Assembly: GCF_014084105.1 (NCBI RefSeq)
Contig: NZ_CP048289.1
Span: 753,922 to 817,921 of the forward strand
DNA: 64,000 nucleotides
Source: Streptacidiphilus sp. P02-A3a
Lineage (GTDB): Bacteria > Actinomycetota > Actinomycetes > Streptomycetales > Streptomycetaceae
Reading direction: 5' to 3'
Shown: positions 28,635-36,315 of the stretch, piece by piece
Position numbering within the stretch: position 1 is the stretch's first letter
Layout: the number at the start of each line of letters is the position of its first letter
Notes under the pieces: generated by a model
Database searches by the model: none
Told to the model about the DNA's origin: nothing
Seen by the model: only the letters and a program-made list of their open reading frames with translations
Translations under genes and position numbers: made by a program

Positions 28635-28685
28635 CCCCCGGGGTGCTGCGTGTTCCCCTGCTCCGAGTTGCCGCAGTCCCGATTT

Positions 28686-28719
28686 GCCGCAGTTCCTTGA
28701 GTCGCCGCAGTTCCTTGAG
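28686..28719. repeat. 18-bp tandem repeat in the folK-DUF3180 gap
   Basis: GCCGCAGTTCCTTGAG occurs at 28686-28701 and 28704-28719, an 18-bp period; a decayed third copy precedes it. The second copy provides the GAGG of the ribosome-binding site of the next gene. Confidence 0.85.
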
Positions 28720-28728
28720 GGAGAAGTG

Positions 28729-29226
28729 TTGAAGCCGCTACGCCCGGTCGTCCTCGTCGCGATCACGCTGGTCACCGGCCTGCTGTCGTGGGGTGGTTCC
28801 CGGCTGTGGAACTCCGTCGGGACGCTCCCCGGCGTGCCCACGGCCGCTCCGATCGTGCTGGCGATCATCGCGGTGGTGCTGGTGGTGACGGCGGTCTCGC
28901 TGCGTTCGCGGTTGCGGGCACAGCGGGACCGGGTGCCCGGGGCGAAGGGTGTCGATCCGCTGGCGGCGGCCCGTTCGGTGGTCCTCGGCCAGGCGAGTGC
29001 GCTGGTGTCGGCGCTGGTCACCGGGATCTACGGGGGCATGGGAGTGTTCCTGTCGAGCATGTGGGACTCGGTGCCGGGGCGGCACGGCCAGGTGGTGACC
29101 GCCGGTCTGGCGGTCGCCGCCGGGATCGCGGTGATGGCGGCGGGCCTGTGGCTCCAGCACATCTGCCGCCTGCCGGAGGACCCGGACGAGTTCGGCAGCG
29201 TCCCGTCCACGCGGCAGCGCCACTAG
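28729..29226 (+). CDS. DUF3180 membrane protein
   Basis: The 165-residue protein has four hydrophobic segments (VVLVAITLVTGLLSW; APIVLAIIAVVLVVTAV; ASALVSALVTGIYGG; VVTAGLAVAAGIAVMAAGL). This is the actinobacterial DUF3180 family, found after folK in many genomes; function unknown. The start is TTG 28729, 6 nt after GAGGGA; GTG 28726 is too close to the site. The ribosome-binding site lies in the 18-bp repeat. It is likely the last gene of the folate unit. Confidence 0.85.
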   Translation: MKPLRPVVLVAITLVTGLLSWGGSRLWNSVGTLPGVPTAAPIVLAIIAVVLVVTAVSLRSRLRAQRDRVPGAKGVDPLAAARSVVLGQASALVSALVTGIYGGMGVFLSSMWDSVPGRHGQVVTAGLAVAAGIAVMAAGLWLQHICRLPEDPDEFGSVPSTRQRH

Positions 29227-29246
29227 GTCCGAAGGACCGGCCCTAG

Positions 29247-30299
29247 CTAGGGCGTGACGGTGTCCAGCTCCGTCCGGGCGGGGGCGGGGTTCTGGACGAC
29301 GACGGGGTTCTGGGCCGGGGCCGGGGCCGACACGCCCGAGGTCTGGGCCACGCAGGCGCCGGTGAGCACCAGCAGACCGCCGATGATCTGCGGCAGCGCC
29401 AGGTGCTGGCCGAGCAGCACCCACGCCAGCACGGTGCCGATCACCGCCTCCAGCGAGGCGATCACCCCGGCCACCGGGGCGGACAGCCGACTCACGGCGG
29501 CGGTGCCGGTCACGTAGGCGAGCACGGTGGCGATCAGCACCACCCAGCCGAGCAGCAGCAGCGCCGGGACGTGGTGTCCGCCCAGATCGGCGTCGTGCGT
29601 GAGGACCGACCACCTCATCGCCCAGGGGCGGGCCACGGCGGTGAAGACCAGGGCGCCGATCAGCAGACCGTAGGCGCTCAGTGCGATCGGGTCCACCGGC
29701 TCCCGAGGCGGCGTCCCGGCCGGGCTGGCGGCCCGCTCGGCGCCCGGCTCCGCGGCCTGGCCGTGGCCGACGCCCTCGGCCAGCACGAAGTAGGCGACCT
29801 GGCAGAACGCGGCGCCCAGGGCCAGCAGCACCCCCCAGGGGTCGAGCCCGCCGAAGCCGTCCCAGATCCGCACCACGCAGCCGAGGCCGACCAGCGCCAG
29901 CGCCGCGCCCACCGCCGCCTGGCGGCTGACCCGCCGCCGCTGGACGAAGCGGACGTAGCCGAGCAGCAGCGGCGGCCCCAGGTACTCGATCAGCAGTGAC
30001 ACGCCGACCGGGATCAGCGCCAGCGAGGCGAAGGACAGGCCCTGGCAGCCCGCGACCGCGAACAGGCCGAAGCCGAGCAGCATGCCGGGGCGGCGGCGGG
30101 GCAGGTCCCGGTGCTTGACCAGGACCGGCAGCAGGACCAGCGAGGCACCGGCCGCGCGCAGCCAGACCACGTCCAGCGGCGTCAGCCCGGCGTCCATCAG
30201 CGGTTTGGCCGCTGTCCCCGAACCGCCGAAGGAGCAGGCGGAGAGCAGGATCAACAACAGGCCGACGGTGCGCCGGGAGGCAGGGGCGGGCTTGCGCAT
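29247..30299 (-). CDS. EamA/RhaT drug/metabolite transporter family permease
   Basis: The 350-residue protein has about ten membrane helices in two EamA repeats (LLLILLSACSFGGSGTAAKP... and GLLIGALVFTAVARP... LEAVIGTVLAWVLLGQ). The family moves small metabolites such as amino acids or nucleosides across the cell membrane. A cytoplasmic Ala/Pro/Glu loop lies between the halves, and the tail has PVVVQNPAPA repeats. It is convergent with DUF3180. No substrate is implied by the neighbours, although kynU lies upstream on the same strand with a 96-bp gap. Confidence 0.9.
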   Translation of the reverse strand: MRKPAPASRRTVGLLLILLSACSFGGSGTAAKPLMDAGLTPLDVVWLRAAGASLVLLPVLVKHRDLPRRRPGMLLGFGLFAVAGCQGLSFASLALIPVGVSLLIEYLGPPLLLGYVRFVQRRRVSRQAAVGAALALVGLGCVVRIWDGFGGLDPWGVLLALGAAFCQVAYFVLAEGVGHGQAAEPGAERAASPAGTPPREPVDPIALSAYGLLIGALVFTAVARPWAMRWSVLTHDADLGGHHVPALLLLGWVVLIATVLAYVTGTAAVSRLSAPVAGVIASLEAVIGTVLAWVLLGQHLALPQIIGGLLVLTGACVAQTSGVSAPAPAQNPVVVQNPAPARTELDTVTP

Positions 30300-30395
30300 G
30301 GAGCTCAGTGTGGCAGCCCGCCGACAGGTGTGTCTCGCTCTTTTGCTGGTGTCAGATTCCAGCTCGATAACTCCGGCCCAGGTCAGCGCGCCGGC

Positions 30396-31646
30396 TCAGG
30401 TCACCGCCCCGGTCGGGGCGGCGAAGCGCGGGTCGCGCCAGCTCCCGGAGTCCAGGACCTCCCGCAGCGTCTCGGCGGCCTGCCAGACCTCGGCGTGCGA
30501 CAGGTAGAGCGGGGTGAAGCCGAAGCGCAGGACGTCCGGGGCGCGGTAGTCGCCGATCACGCCCCGGTCGATCAGCGCCCGCATCACCCGGTACGCCTGC
30601 GGGTGCCGCAGCGAGACCTGGCTGCCGCGCTGCTCCGGCGCGGCCGGGGTGACCGGCTCCAGCCCCAGCGGCGCGGTCAGCTCCAGGAACAGCGTGCTCA
30701 GCGACAGGCTCTTGGCCCGCAGCGCGTCCAGGTCGACGTCGTCCCAGACGTCCAGGGCGGCCTCCAGTCCGGCGAAGCTGAGCAGCGGCGGGGTGCCGGT
30801 GAGGAACCGGCCGACGCCCTCGGCCGGGCGGTAGTCGGGTTCGAAGGCGAACGGCGCGGCGTGGCCGAACCAGCCGGTGAGCGGCTGCCGGGCGTCCTGC
30901 TGGTGCCGGGCGGCGGCGTAGAGGAAGGCGGGGGAGCCGGGGCCGCCGTTCAGGTACTTGTAGGTGCAGCCGACGGCGAAGTCCACGCCGCAGTCGTCCA
31001 GCCGGACCGGCAGCGCTCCGGCCGAGTGGCACAGGTCCCAGACCATCAGCGCGCCGTGCCGGTGCGCAAGTTCGGTGACGGCGGCCATGTCCTGGAGCCG
31101 CCCGGTCCGGTAGTCGACGTGCGACAGCAGCACCACGGCGGTGTCGGCGCCGATCAGCTGCTCCAGGGTGTCGCCGTCGCGGCCGAGGAGCCGCCGCTGG
31201 TACGCGCCGACGCCCTCGGTGAGGTACAGGTCGGTGGGGAAGCTGCCCAGCTCGGAGACGATCACCGGGCGCTGCGGGCGCAGCCGCAGCGCGGCGGTGA
31301 GCACCTTGAACAGGTTCACCGAGGTCGAGTCGCAGACCACCACCTGCCCGGCGGCGGCGCCGACCAGCGGGGCCAGCCGGTCGCCGAGGCCGCGCGGCAG
31401 GTCGTACCAGCCGGCGTCGTTCCAGCTGCGGATCAGGCCCTGGCCCCACTCCCGGGTGACCATCTCGGCGACCCGGGCGGGGGTGTCCACCGGCAGCGCG
31501 CCGAGGGAGTTGCCGTCGAGGTAGACCACGCCCTCGGGGAGCGTGAAGCGGGCCCGCAGGGGGCGCAGCGGGTCGGCGGCGTCCAGGTCCTCGGCGGCGC
31601 GGCGGGAGAGCGGGAGCACCGCCACCGGAATGTCCTCAGAGGACAT
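30396..31646 (-). CDS. kynU: Kynureninase
   Basis: The 416-residue PLP enzyme has VYLDGNSLG (N-terminal signature), WDLCHSAGALPV with the PLP-ring Asp, and the Schiff-base Lys in CTYKYLNGGPG. It cuts kynurenine to anthranilate and alanine in tryptophan breakdown. It overlaps kynA by 11 nt, so the two are coupled. Kynurenine made by the dioxygenase and a formamidase (candidate at 33073) is the substrate. Confidence 0.96.
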   Translation of the reverse strand: MSSEDIPVAVLPLSRRAAEDLDAADPLRPLRARFTLPEGVVYLDGNSLGALPVDTPARVAEMVTREWGQGLIRSWNDAGWYDLPRGLGDRLAPLVGAAAGQVVVCDSTSVNLFKVLTAALRLRPQRPVIVSELGSFPTDLYLTEGVGAYQRRLLGRDGDTLEQLIGADTAVVLLSHVDYRTGRLQDMAAVTELAHRHGALMVWDLCHSAGALPVRLDDCGVDFAVGCTYKYLNGGPGSPAFLYAAARHQQDARQPLTGWFGHAAPFAFEPDYRPAEGVGRFLTGTPPLLSFAGLEAALDVWDDVDLDALRAKSLSLSTLFLELTAPLGLEPVTPAAPEQRGSQVSLRHPQAYRVMRALIDRGVIGDYRAPDVLRFGFTPLYLSHAEVWQAAETLREVLDSGSWRDPRFAAPTGAVT

Positions 31647-32400
31647 TGCGGGCCTCCCAGATCTCCGGGAAGACGTCCTGCTCAGCGGCCTTGCGCAGCC
31701 AGCTCAGGCCGCTGGAGCCGCCGCTGCCCGGCTTGTCGCCCATGGCCCGCTTCACCGCGCTCAGGTGCCGCTGCCGCCAGCGGGTGACCCGCTCGGCCAC
31801 GTCCAGCAGCAGTTCGCCGAGCAGGGCCAGCTCGTGGTGCCGGGGGTCGGTGTAGGCGGCGGCCCAGCTGTCGGCGCCCCGGGCGCGCAGCAGCCGTGCG
31901 GCGTCGTCGTACAGGCTGGGCGCGCGCAGGGTCTCGGTGAGCTCGGCGTGGACCCGGGGGCTGCCCGCGTACAGCCGCAGCAGCCGCTCCTCCTTGTTGC
32001 CGAGCAGGAACTCCAGGTGCAGGTAGGTGTACGACTGGAAGCCGCTGGCCTCGCCGAGGTAGGGGCGGAAGGAGGCGAACTCGACCGGGGTCATCGTGGC
32101 CAGCAGGTCCCAGGAGGAGACCAGCACGTCCTGTACGCCGAGGCCGCGCCGCAGCGCGGCGGTGGCGCCGGGCAGGTCGTCGTTCCGCAGTGCCTGCTGG
32201 GCCTGGGTCCACTCGTGCCGGAGCAGGTCGAACAGCAGTTCCATGACCTGGGTGGCGACGATGAAGCTGGTCTCGGCGGGCTCGGTGCTGCGCGGGCGGA
32301 GCAGTGAGTGCAGGGTGTCGATCCCGGCGTAGGCGGCGTAGGGCGTGGTCGGCTCGCCGAAGTCCACCTTCGGCTGGGTCGCGGCTGCGGCTGTGGCCAT
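31636..32400 (-). CDS. kynA: Tryptophan 2,3-dioxygenase
   Basis: The 254-residue heme enzyme has the proximal-His region WRQRHLSAVKRAMGDKPGSG and the GFQSYTYLHLEFLLGNK substrate-pocket segment. It opens the indole ring of tryptophan to N-formylkynurenine. Where Xanthomonas-type enzymes have HQ in the distal pocket, this one has TQ (IVATQVMELLF), a replacement I recall in other streptomycete sequences. The ATG follows GAGAGGAGCACGACGCC. It heads the kynA-kynU unit, divergent from an Lrp-type regulator. Confidence 0.93.
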   Translation of the reverse strand: MATAAAATQPKVDFGEPTTPYAAYAGIDTLHSLLRPRSTEPAETSFIVATQVMELLFDLLRHEWTQAQQALRNDDLPGATAALRRGLGVQDVLVSSWDLLATMTPVEFASFRPYLGEASGFQSYTYLHLEFLLGNKEERLLRLYAGSPRVHAELTETLRAPSLYDDAARLLRARGADSWAAAYTDPRHHELALLGELLLDVAERVTRWRQRHLSAVKRAMGDKPGSGGSSGLSWLRKAAEQDVFPEIWEARNVL

Positions 32401-32449
32401 GGCGCGTCGTGCTCCTCTCGGCTCCGCGGCAGCGCTGGTGTGCTGTCCC

Positions 32450-32507
32450 GTCGCACCGACATTCTGCGTCCGATGACAGCCTGGATTGAATGGCCGTCGG
32501 ATGCGAC
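32450..32507. promoter_or_regulatory. Two GTCG-n-CGAC inverted repeats in the kynA/lrp divergent promoter region
   Basis: GTCGCACCGAC (32450-32460) and GTCGGATGCGAC (32496-32507) share arms with 3- and 4-nt spacers, centres 46-47 bp apart (about 4.5 helical turns). They could be Lrp/AsnC sites between kynA and the regulator. The spacing difference makes this weak. Confidence 0.3.
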
Positions 32508-32574
32508 TTCGGGGCTTTGTCCTAGCATGTGCAAGGCGATATGACAGAAGGCTTACCGAACGGAAGGCAGATCA

Positions 32575-33009
32575 ATGGACTCGGTGGACCGGCGGCTGCT
32601 GGCCGAACTCCAGCGGGACGCCCGGCTGTCCTTCAACGAGCTCTCGCGCCGGGTCAACCTCTCCTCCCCGGCGGTCGCCGAGCGGGTGCGGCGGCTGGAG
32701 GCGGCCGGGGTGCTCACCGGCTACCACGCCCAGGTGGACCTGGTCCGGGCGGGACGTCCGGTCAGCGCCCTTGTGCAGGTGCAGTGCTACGGGCCACGCT
32801 GCGTACTGCGGGATCCGGAGGTCCGGGAGTGGCCGGAGGTCCAGCAGCTGCACCGGGTCACCGGTGGGGCCTGCTGCGTACTGATGGTGGCGGTGGCGTC
32901 GATGGCGGAGTTCGAGGCGCTGATCGACCGGCTGGCCGAGTACGGGCAGCCGTCGAGCACGATGATCCTCTCCAGCCCGGTGCTGTGGCGCCCGGTCGAA
33001 CCGGCCTGA
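32575..33009 (+). CDS. Lrp/AsnC-family transcriptional regulator
   Basis: The 144-residue protein has the N-terminal winged helix (LLAELQRDARLSFNELSRRVNLSSPAVAERV split over residues 8-40) and a C-terminal RAM ligand-binding fold. Two vicinal cysteines (ACCVL) lie in the RAM domain. It is divergent from kynA-kynU and next to the formamidase candidate, so it is probably the tryptophan/kynurenine-responsive regulator, as KynR is in Pseudomonas. The ATG follows GGAAGG. Confidence 0.92.
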   Translation: MDSVDRRLLAELQRDARLSFNELSRRVNLSSPAVAERVRRLEAAGVLTGYHAQVDLVRAGRPVSALVQVQCYGPRCVLRDPEVREWPEVQQLHRVTGGACCVLMVAVASMAEFEALIDRLAEYGQPSSTMILSSPVLWRPVEPA

Positions 33010-33072
33010 CCGCCGCCCCGCCGACCGACCCCCGCCGACGCCGCGCACCCCCACCGAGACCGAGGAGCCGAT

Positions 33073-33861
33073 GTGAGCCGCGAAGTCCTGTCCCGCCCCG
33101 CCCCGCCCCCGGACCGCACCGCCGCCTACGGGCCGCACCCGGACCAGGTGGTGGACCTGCGGCTGCCGCCGGGCCCGGCCGGGACGCTGGTGGTGCTGGT
33201 CCACGGCGGCTTCTGGCGGCACGAGTACGACCGCGGCCACACCGGGCCGCTGGCCGACGCCCTGGCCCGGGCCGGGTACGCGGTCGCCGTGCCCGAGTAC
33301 CGCCGGGTCGGCGGCCCGGGCGGCGGCTGGCCGGGGACCTTCGACGACGTGTCGACCTGCCTGGAGGCGCTGGGCACGATCTGCGCCGCCCGCGGCGTCC
33401 GGCCGCGGCGCACCGTGCTGCTCGGCCATTCGGCCGGTGGTCACCTGGCACTCTGGGCGGCGGCCCGGCACCGGATGCCGCCCGAATCGCCCTGGCGCAG
33501 CCGGTGGAGTCCGGACCGGGTGGTCTCCCTGGCCGGCTGCTCGGTGCTGGACCTGGCCGACGCCTGGGAGCTGGACGACAACGCCACCGCCGACCTGCTC
33601 GGCGGCAGCGCCCGGGAGGTCCCGGAGCGCTACGCCCTGGCGGACCCGGCCGCGCTGCTGCCGCTCGCGGTGCCGGTGACCCTGCTGCACGGCACCGCCG
33701 ACCAGCAGGTGCCGGTGGCCATGAGCCGGGAGTACGCCGCCCGGGCCGAACGCGCTGGCGATTCCGTGGAACTGGTCGAACTATCTGGTCTGGACCACTT
33801 TGCGCTTATCGACCCGCTTTCCACGGCGTGGCCGGATCTGCTTGCCGCAATCGACAGTTGA
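33073..33861 (+). CDS. Alpha/beta hydrolase, candidate kynurenine formamidase
   Basis: The 262-residue protein has the oxyanion motif HGGFW (near residue 44), nucleophile elbow GHSAGGH (Ser near 116), LHGTADQQVP with the acid residue (near 213) and the His in LDHFALID. The HGGxW pattern marks animal- and yeast-type kynurenine formamidases and related esterases. Its place beside kynA, kynU and the Lrp gene fits hydrolysis of N-formylkynurenine, the only step otherwise missing. GTG 33073 follows GAGGAG. No bacterial metal-type KynB is present in the window. Another esterase role cannot be excluded. Confidence 0.75.
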   Translation: MSREVLSRPAPPPDRTAAYGPHPDQVVDLRLPPGPAGTLVVLVHGGFWRHEYDRGHTGPLADALARAGYAVAVPEYRRVGGPGGGWPGTFDDVSTCLEALGTICAARGVRPRRTVLLGHSAGGHLALWAAARHRMPPESPWRSRWSPDRVVSLAGCSVLDLADAWELDDNATADLLGGSAREVPERYALADPAALLPLAVPVTLLHGTADQQVPVAMSREYAARAERAGDSVELVELSGLDHFALIDPLSTAWPDLLAAIDS

Positions 33862-33887
33862 CGAGACGTCAAAGAGGTAATCCAGCC

Positions 33888-33932
33888 ATGATCGGGAATG
33901 GGAACAGCGGGTACCGCTTCCCCGATTGCTAA
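33888..33932 (+). CDS. 14-codon mini-ORF between hydrolase and encapsulin genes
   Basis: ATG 33888 to TAA 33930-33932 reads MIGNGNSGYRFPDC, preceded by AAAGAGG at 10 nt. It almost exactly covers a hairpin (33891-33926) 97 bp upstream of the encapsulin start. It could be a leader peptide, a translated attenuator, or chance. Confidence 0.3.
   Translation: MIGNGNSGYRFPDC
33891..33926 (+). terminator. Hairpin upstream of the encapsulin gene
   Basis: ATCG...GGGAA (from 33891) pairs with TTCCCCGAT (ending 33926) with a 3-nt internal bulge and a GC-rich apical palindrome GCGGGTACCGC. It lies 29 nt after the hydrolase stop. It may terminate that gene or act in the encapsulin leader. Confidence 0.5.
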
Positions 33933-34029
33933 TCGAACATGCTCACTCGTTCGGGGAATGGTTCGTCACTGAAGTCATCGGTCACTCTGGGAGCGCAGGT
34001 CACACCAGCTTCTGGGGAGACAGCTAGAG

Positions 34030-35412
34030 ATGACTGAAGAGCAGACCGCACTCAATACAGCCGCAGCGAAGAATCTCGCGACGACGACCAAGACGCCGCC
34101 GCAGATGCAGGGCATCACCTCGCGCTGGCTGCTGAGGATGCTGCCCTGGGTCCAGGTCACCGGCGGTACCTACCGGGTCAACCGCCGGCTCACCTACGCC
34201 ACCGGACGCGGGCGGCTCAGCTTCGCGCAGACCGGCTCCGAGGTCAGGATCGTCCCGCCGACGCTCGCCGAACTCCCTTTGCTGCGGGGTCTGGAGGACC
34301 AGGACCTGCTCACCGAGCTGGCCGGGCGCTTCCAACAGCGTGAGTTCGAGCAGGGCGAGGTCGTCGCCGAGCGCGGCGCCCCGGTCGACCACGTGCTGGT
34401 GGTCGCCCACGGCAAGATCCGGAAGCTCGGCGACGGCAAGTTCGGCGACCACGAGGCGGTCCTGGGCACCCTCGCCAACGGCGACCACTTCGGCGACGAG
34501 GCGCTGACCGGCGACGCCGCCGCCTGGGAGTACACCGCCAAGGCGGCCACCGCCGGCACGCTGCTGGTGCTGCCGCGCGCGGCCTTCGCCGAACTCGCGG
34601 GCCGATCCGAGGCGTTGCGGGCCCAGGTGGAGGCCTACCTGGACGCCGTCGGGCAGGCGCAGGACGGCCACGGCCAGGCCGAGATCTCGCTCGCGGCCGG
34701 TCACGACGGCGAGCCGGAGCTCCCCGGAAGCTTCGTGGACTACGAACTGTCGCCCCGGGAGTACGAACTGAGTGTGGCTCAGACCGTGCTCCAGGTGCAC
34801 ACCAGGGTGGCCGACCTCTACAACCACCCGATGAACCAGACCGAGCAGCAACTCAAGCTCACGGTGGAGGCACTGAAGGAGCGTCGGGAACACGAGCTGA
34901 TCAACAACAAGGAGTTCGGGCTGCTCGCCAACGCCGACCACGGTCAGCGGATCTCCACCCACAGCGGCCCGCCCACCCCGGACGACCTGGACGAACTGCT
35001 CTCCCGCCGACGGGGTTCGCGGCTGTTCCTGGCCCATCCGCGGGCCATCGCCGCCTTCGGCCGCGAATGCAACAAGCGCGGCCTGTACCCGGACTCGGTG
35101 GACGTCGAGGGGCACCGGATCCCGTCCTGGCGCGGGGTGCCGATCTTCCCGTGCAGCAAGATCCCGGTCAACGGCGGCCACACCAGCTCGATCCTGGTGC
35201 TGCGTACCGGCGAGGACAACCAGGGCGTGGTCGGGCTGCACCAGACCGGGCTGCCGGACGAGTACGAACCGGGCCTGTCGGTGCGCTTCATGGGCATCAA
35301 CGAGAAGGCCGTGATCCAGTACCTGGTCAGCACCTACTACTCGGCCGCGGTGCTGGTCCCGGACGCGCTGGGGGTGCTGGAGAACGTCGAGGTGGCCCAC
35401 CCCCGGGACTGA
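34030..35412 (+). CDS. Family 2B encapsulin nanocompartment shell protein
   Basis: The 460-residue protein matches the HK97-fold family 2 encapsulin pattern: N-terminal arm with [14 protein letters not shown] (about 33-46) and [10 protein letters not shown], an inserted cyclic-nucleotide-binding-like domain (about 82-192; FGDEALTGD), then the shell body with [43 protein letters not shown] and the C-terminal [19 protein letters not shown]. The insert makes it subtype 2B. Such shells in other streptomycetes enclose terpene cyclases or other enzymes; none is coded nearby. In the nucleotide motif the usual Arg after the FGE element is not seen. It has its own leader and is followed by a DUF4239 gene. 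Confidence 0.92.
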   Translation: MTEEQTALNTAAAKNLATTTKTPPQMQGITSRWLLRMLPWVQVTGGTYRVNRRLTYATGRGRLSFAQTGSEVRIVPPTLAELPLLRGLEDQDLLTELAGRFQQREFEQGEVVAERGAPVDHVLVVAHGKIRKLGDGKFGDHEAVLGTLANGDHFGDEALTGDAAAWEYTAKAATAGTLLVLPRAAFAELAGRSEALRAQVEAYLDAVGQAQDGHGQAEISLAAGHDGEPELPGSFVDYELSPREYELSVAQTVLQVHTRVADLYNHPMNQTEQQLKLTVEALKERREHELINNKEFGLLANADHGQRISTHSGPPTPDDLDELLSRRRGSRLFLAHPRAIAAFGRECNKRGLYPDSVDVEGHRIPSWRGVPIFPCSKIPVNGGHTSSILVLRTGEDNQGVVGLHQTGLPDEYEPGLSVRFMGINEKAVIQYLVSTYYSAAVLVPDALGVLENVEVAHPRD

Positions 35413-35463
35413 CCCCCGGGTCCGCCCCACGCCCGACTCCCGCGACAGATTCGGAGTTCCGCA

Positions 35464-36222
35464 GTGAGCTGGACGGACGTCCTCATCTTCGTCGCCTCTC
35501 TGGCGGCCATCGCCCTGGCGCTGCGGCTGGTGCAGCGCTATGTCCCGCATCCGCACCGCGAGCGGCACAACGAGGTGGCCGGGTTCATCTTCGCGGGCGT
35601 CGGCGTGCTGTACGCGGTACTGCTGGGCTTCGTCGTCGTCTCCGTGTGGAGCGGCGTCGGCGCGGCCCAGCAGACCACCTTCAACGAGGCCGACTCGCTG
35701 GCCGGGGTCTACTGGATCTCCCGGTCGCTGCCGCTGCCGCTCGGGGCGCAGATAGAGCACGAGACCCTCGACTACGCCACCACGGTCGAGAACGACGAGT
35801 GGCCGCTGATGGAGAAGCACCGGAGCAGTCCGGCGGCGACCGATCTGGTCTACGCCATAAGAGCCTCGGTGCTCTCCTACCAACCGACCACGATGCAGCA
35901 GCAGGTCCTCTACGACCACGCGGTCACCGACGTGGAGAACCTGGCCTCGGCCCGCCGCGAGCGGCTGGACGAGGTGCAGGACTCGGTGCCGCCGATCCTG
36001 TGGGTCGCGCTGATCATCGGAGCGGTGCTGACCATCGGCTTCACCTTCCTGTTCGGGATGTCGAACTCGGTGGCGCACGGCCTGATGGTGCTGGTCCTGG
36101 GGGCGCTGGTGGTGGCCTCGCTGATCCTGATCAAGGAGATGGACTACCCCTTCGCCGGGGTCACCAAGGTCGATCCGACCGCCTTCCAGGTGTTCCTCAG
36201 CCGACTGCCGCCACCGCGCTGA
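35464..36222 (+). CDS. DUF4239 (bestrophin-like) membrane protein
   Basis: The 252-residue protein has two N-terminal helices (VLIFVASLAAIALALRL; AGFIFAGVGVLYAVLLGFVVV) and two C-terminal ones (WVALIIGAVLTIGFTFLFG; GLMVLVLGALVVASLILI), with a helical middle. This is the DUF4239 family, of unknown function with bestrophin-like topology. GTG 35464 starts 51 bp after the encapsulin stop on the same strand, so the two may be cotranscribed. Whether it is functionally linked to the shell is unknown. Confidence 0.85.
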   Translation: MSWTDVLIFVASLAAIALALRLVQRYVPHPHRERHNEVAGFIFAGVGVLYAVLLGFVVVSVWSGVGAAQQTTFNEADSLAGVYWISRSLPLPLGAQIEHETLDYATTVENDEWPLMEKHRSSPAATDLVYAIRASVLSYQPTTMQQQVLYDHAVTDVENLASARRERLDEVQDSVPPILWVALIIGAVLTIGFTFLFGMSNSVAHGLMVLVLGALVVASLILIKEMDYPFAGVTKVDPTAFQVFLSRLPPPR

Positions 36223-36315
36223 AGCGGCCGGCGGTGGTGGGGGCGGTCGGCAGCCGGTGGGGGCCGGTGCGGAAAGCACTGCCCGAGCGCCCGGGCCCGG
36301 CCCTAGGCTGGCTGG

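Noticed and set aside
33073..36222. The adjacent hydrolase as encapsulin cargo
   Set aside because: It has no disordered Pro/Ala-rich targeting arm, and its context fits the kynurenine genes better.
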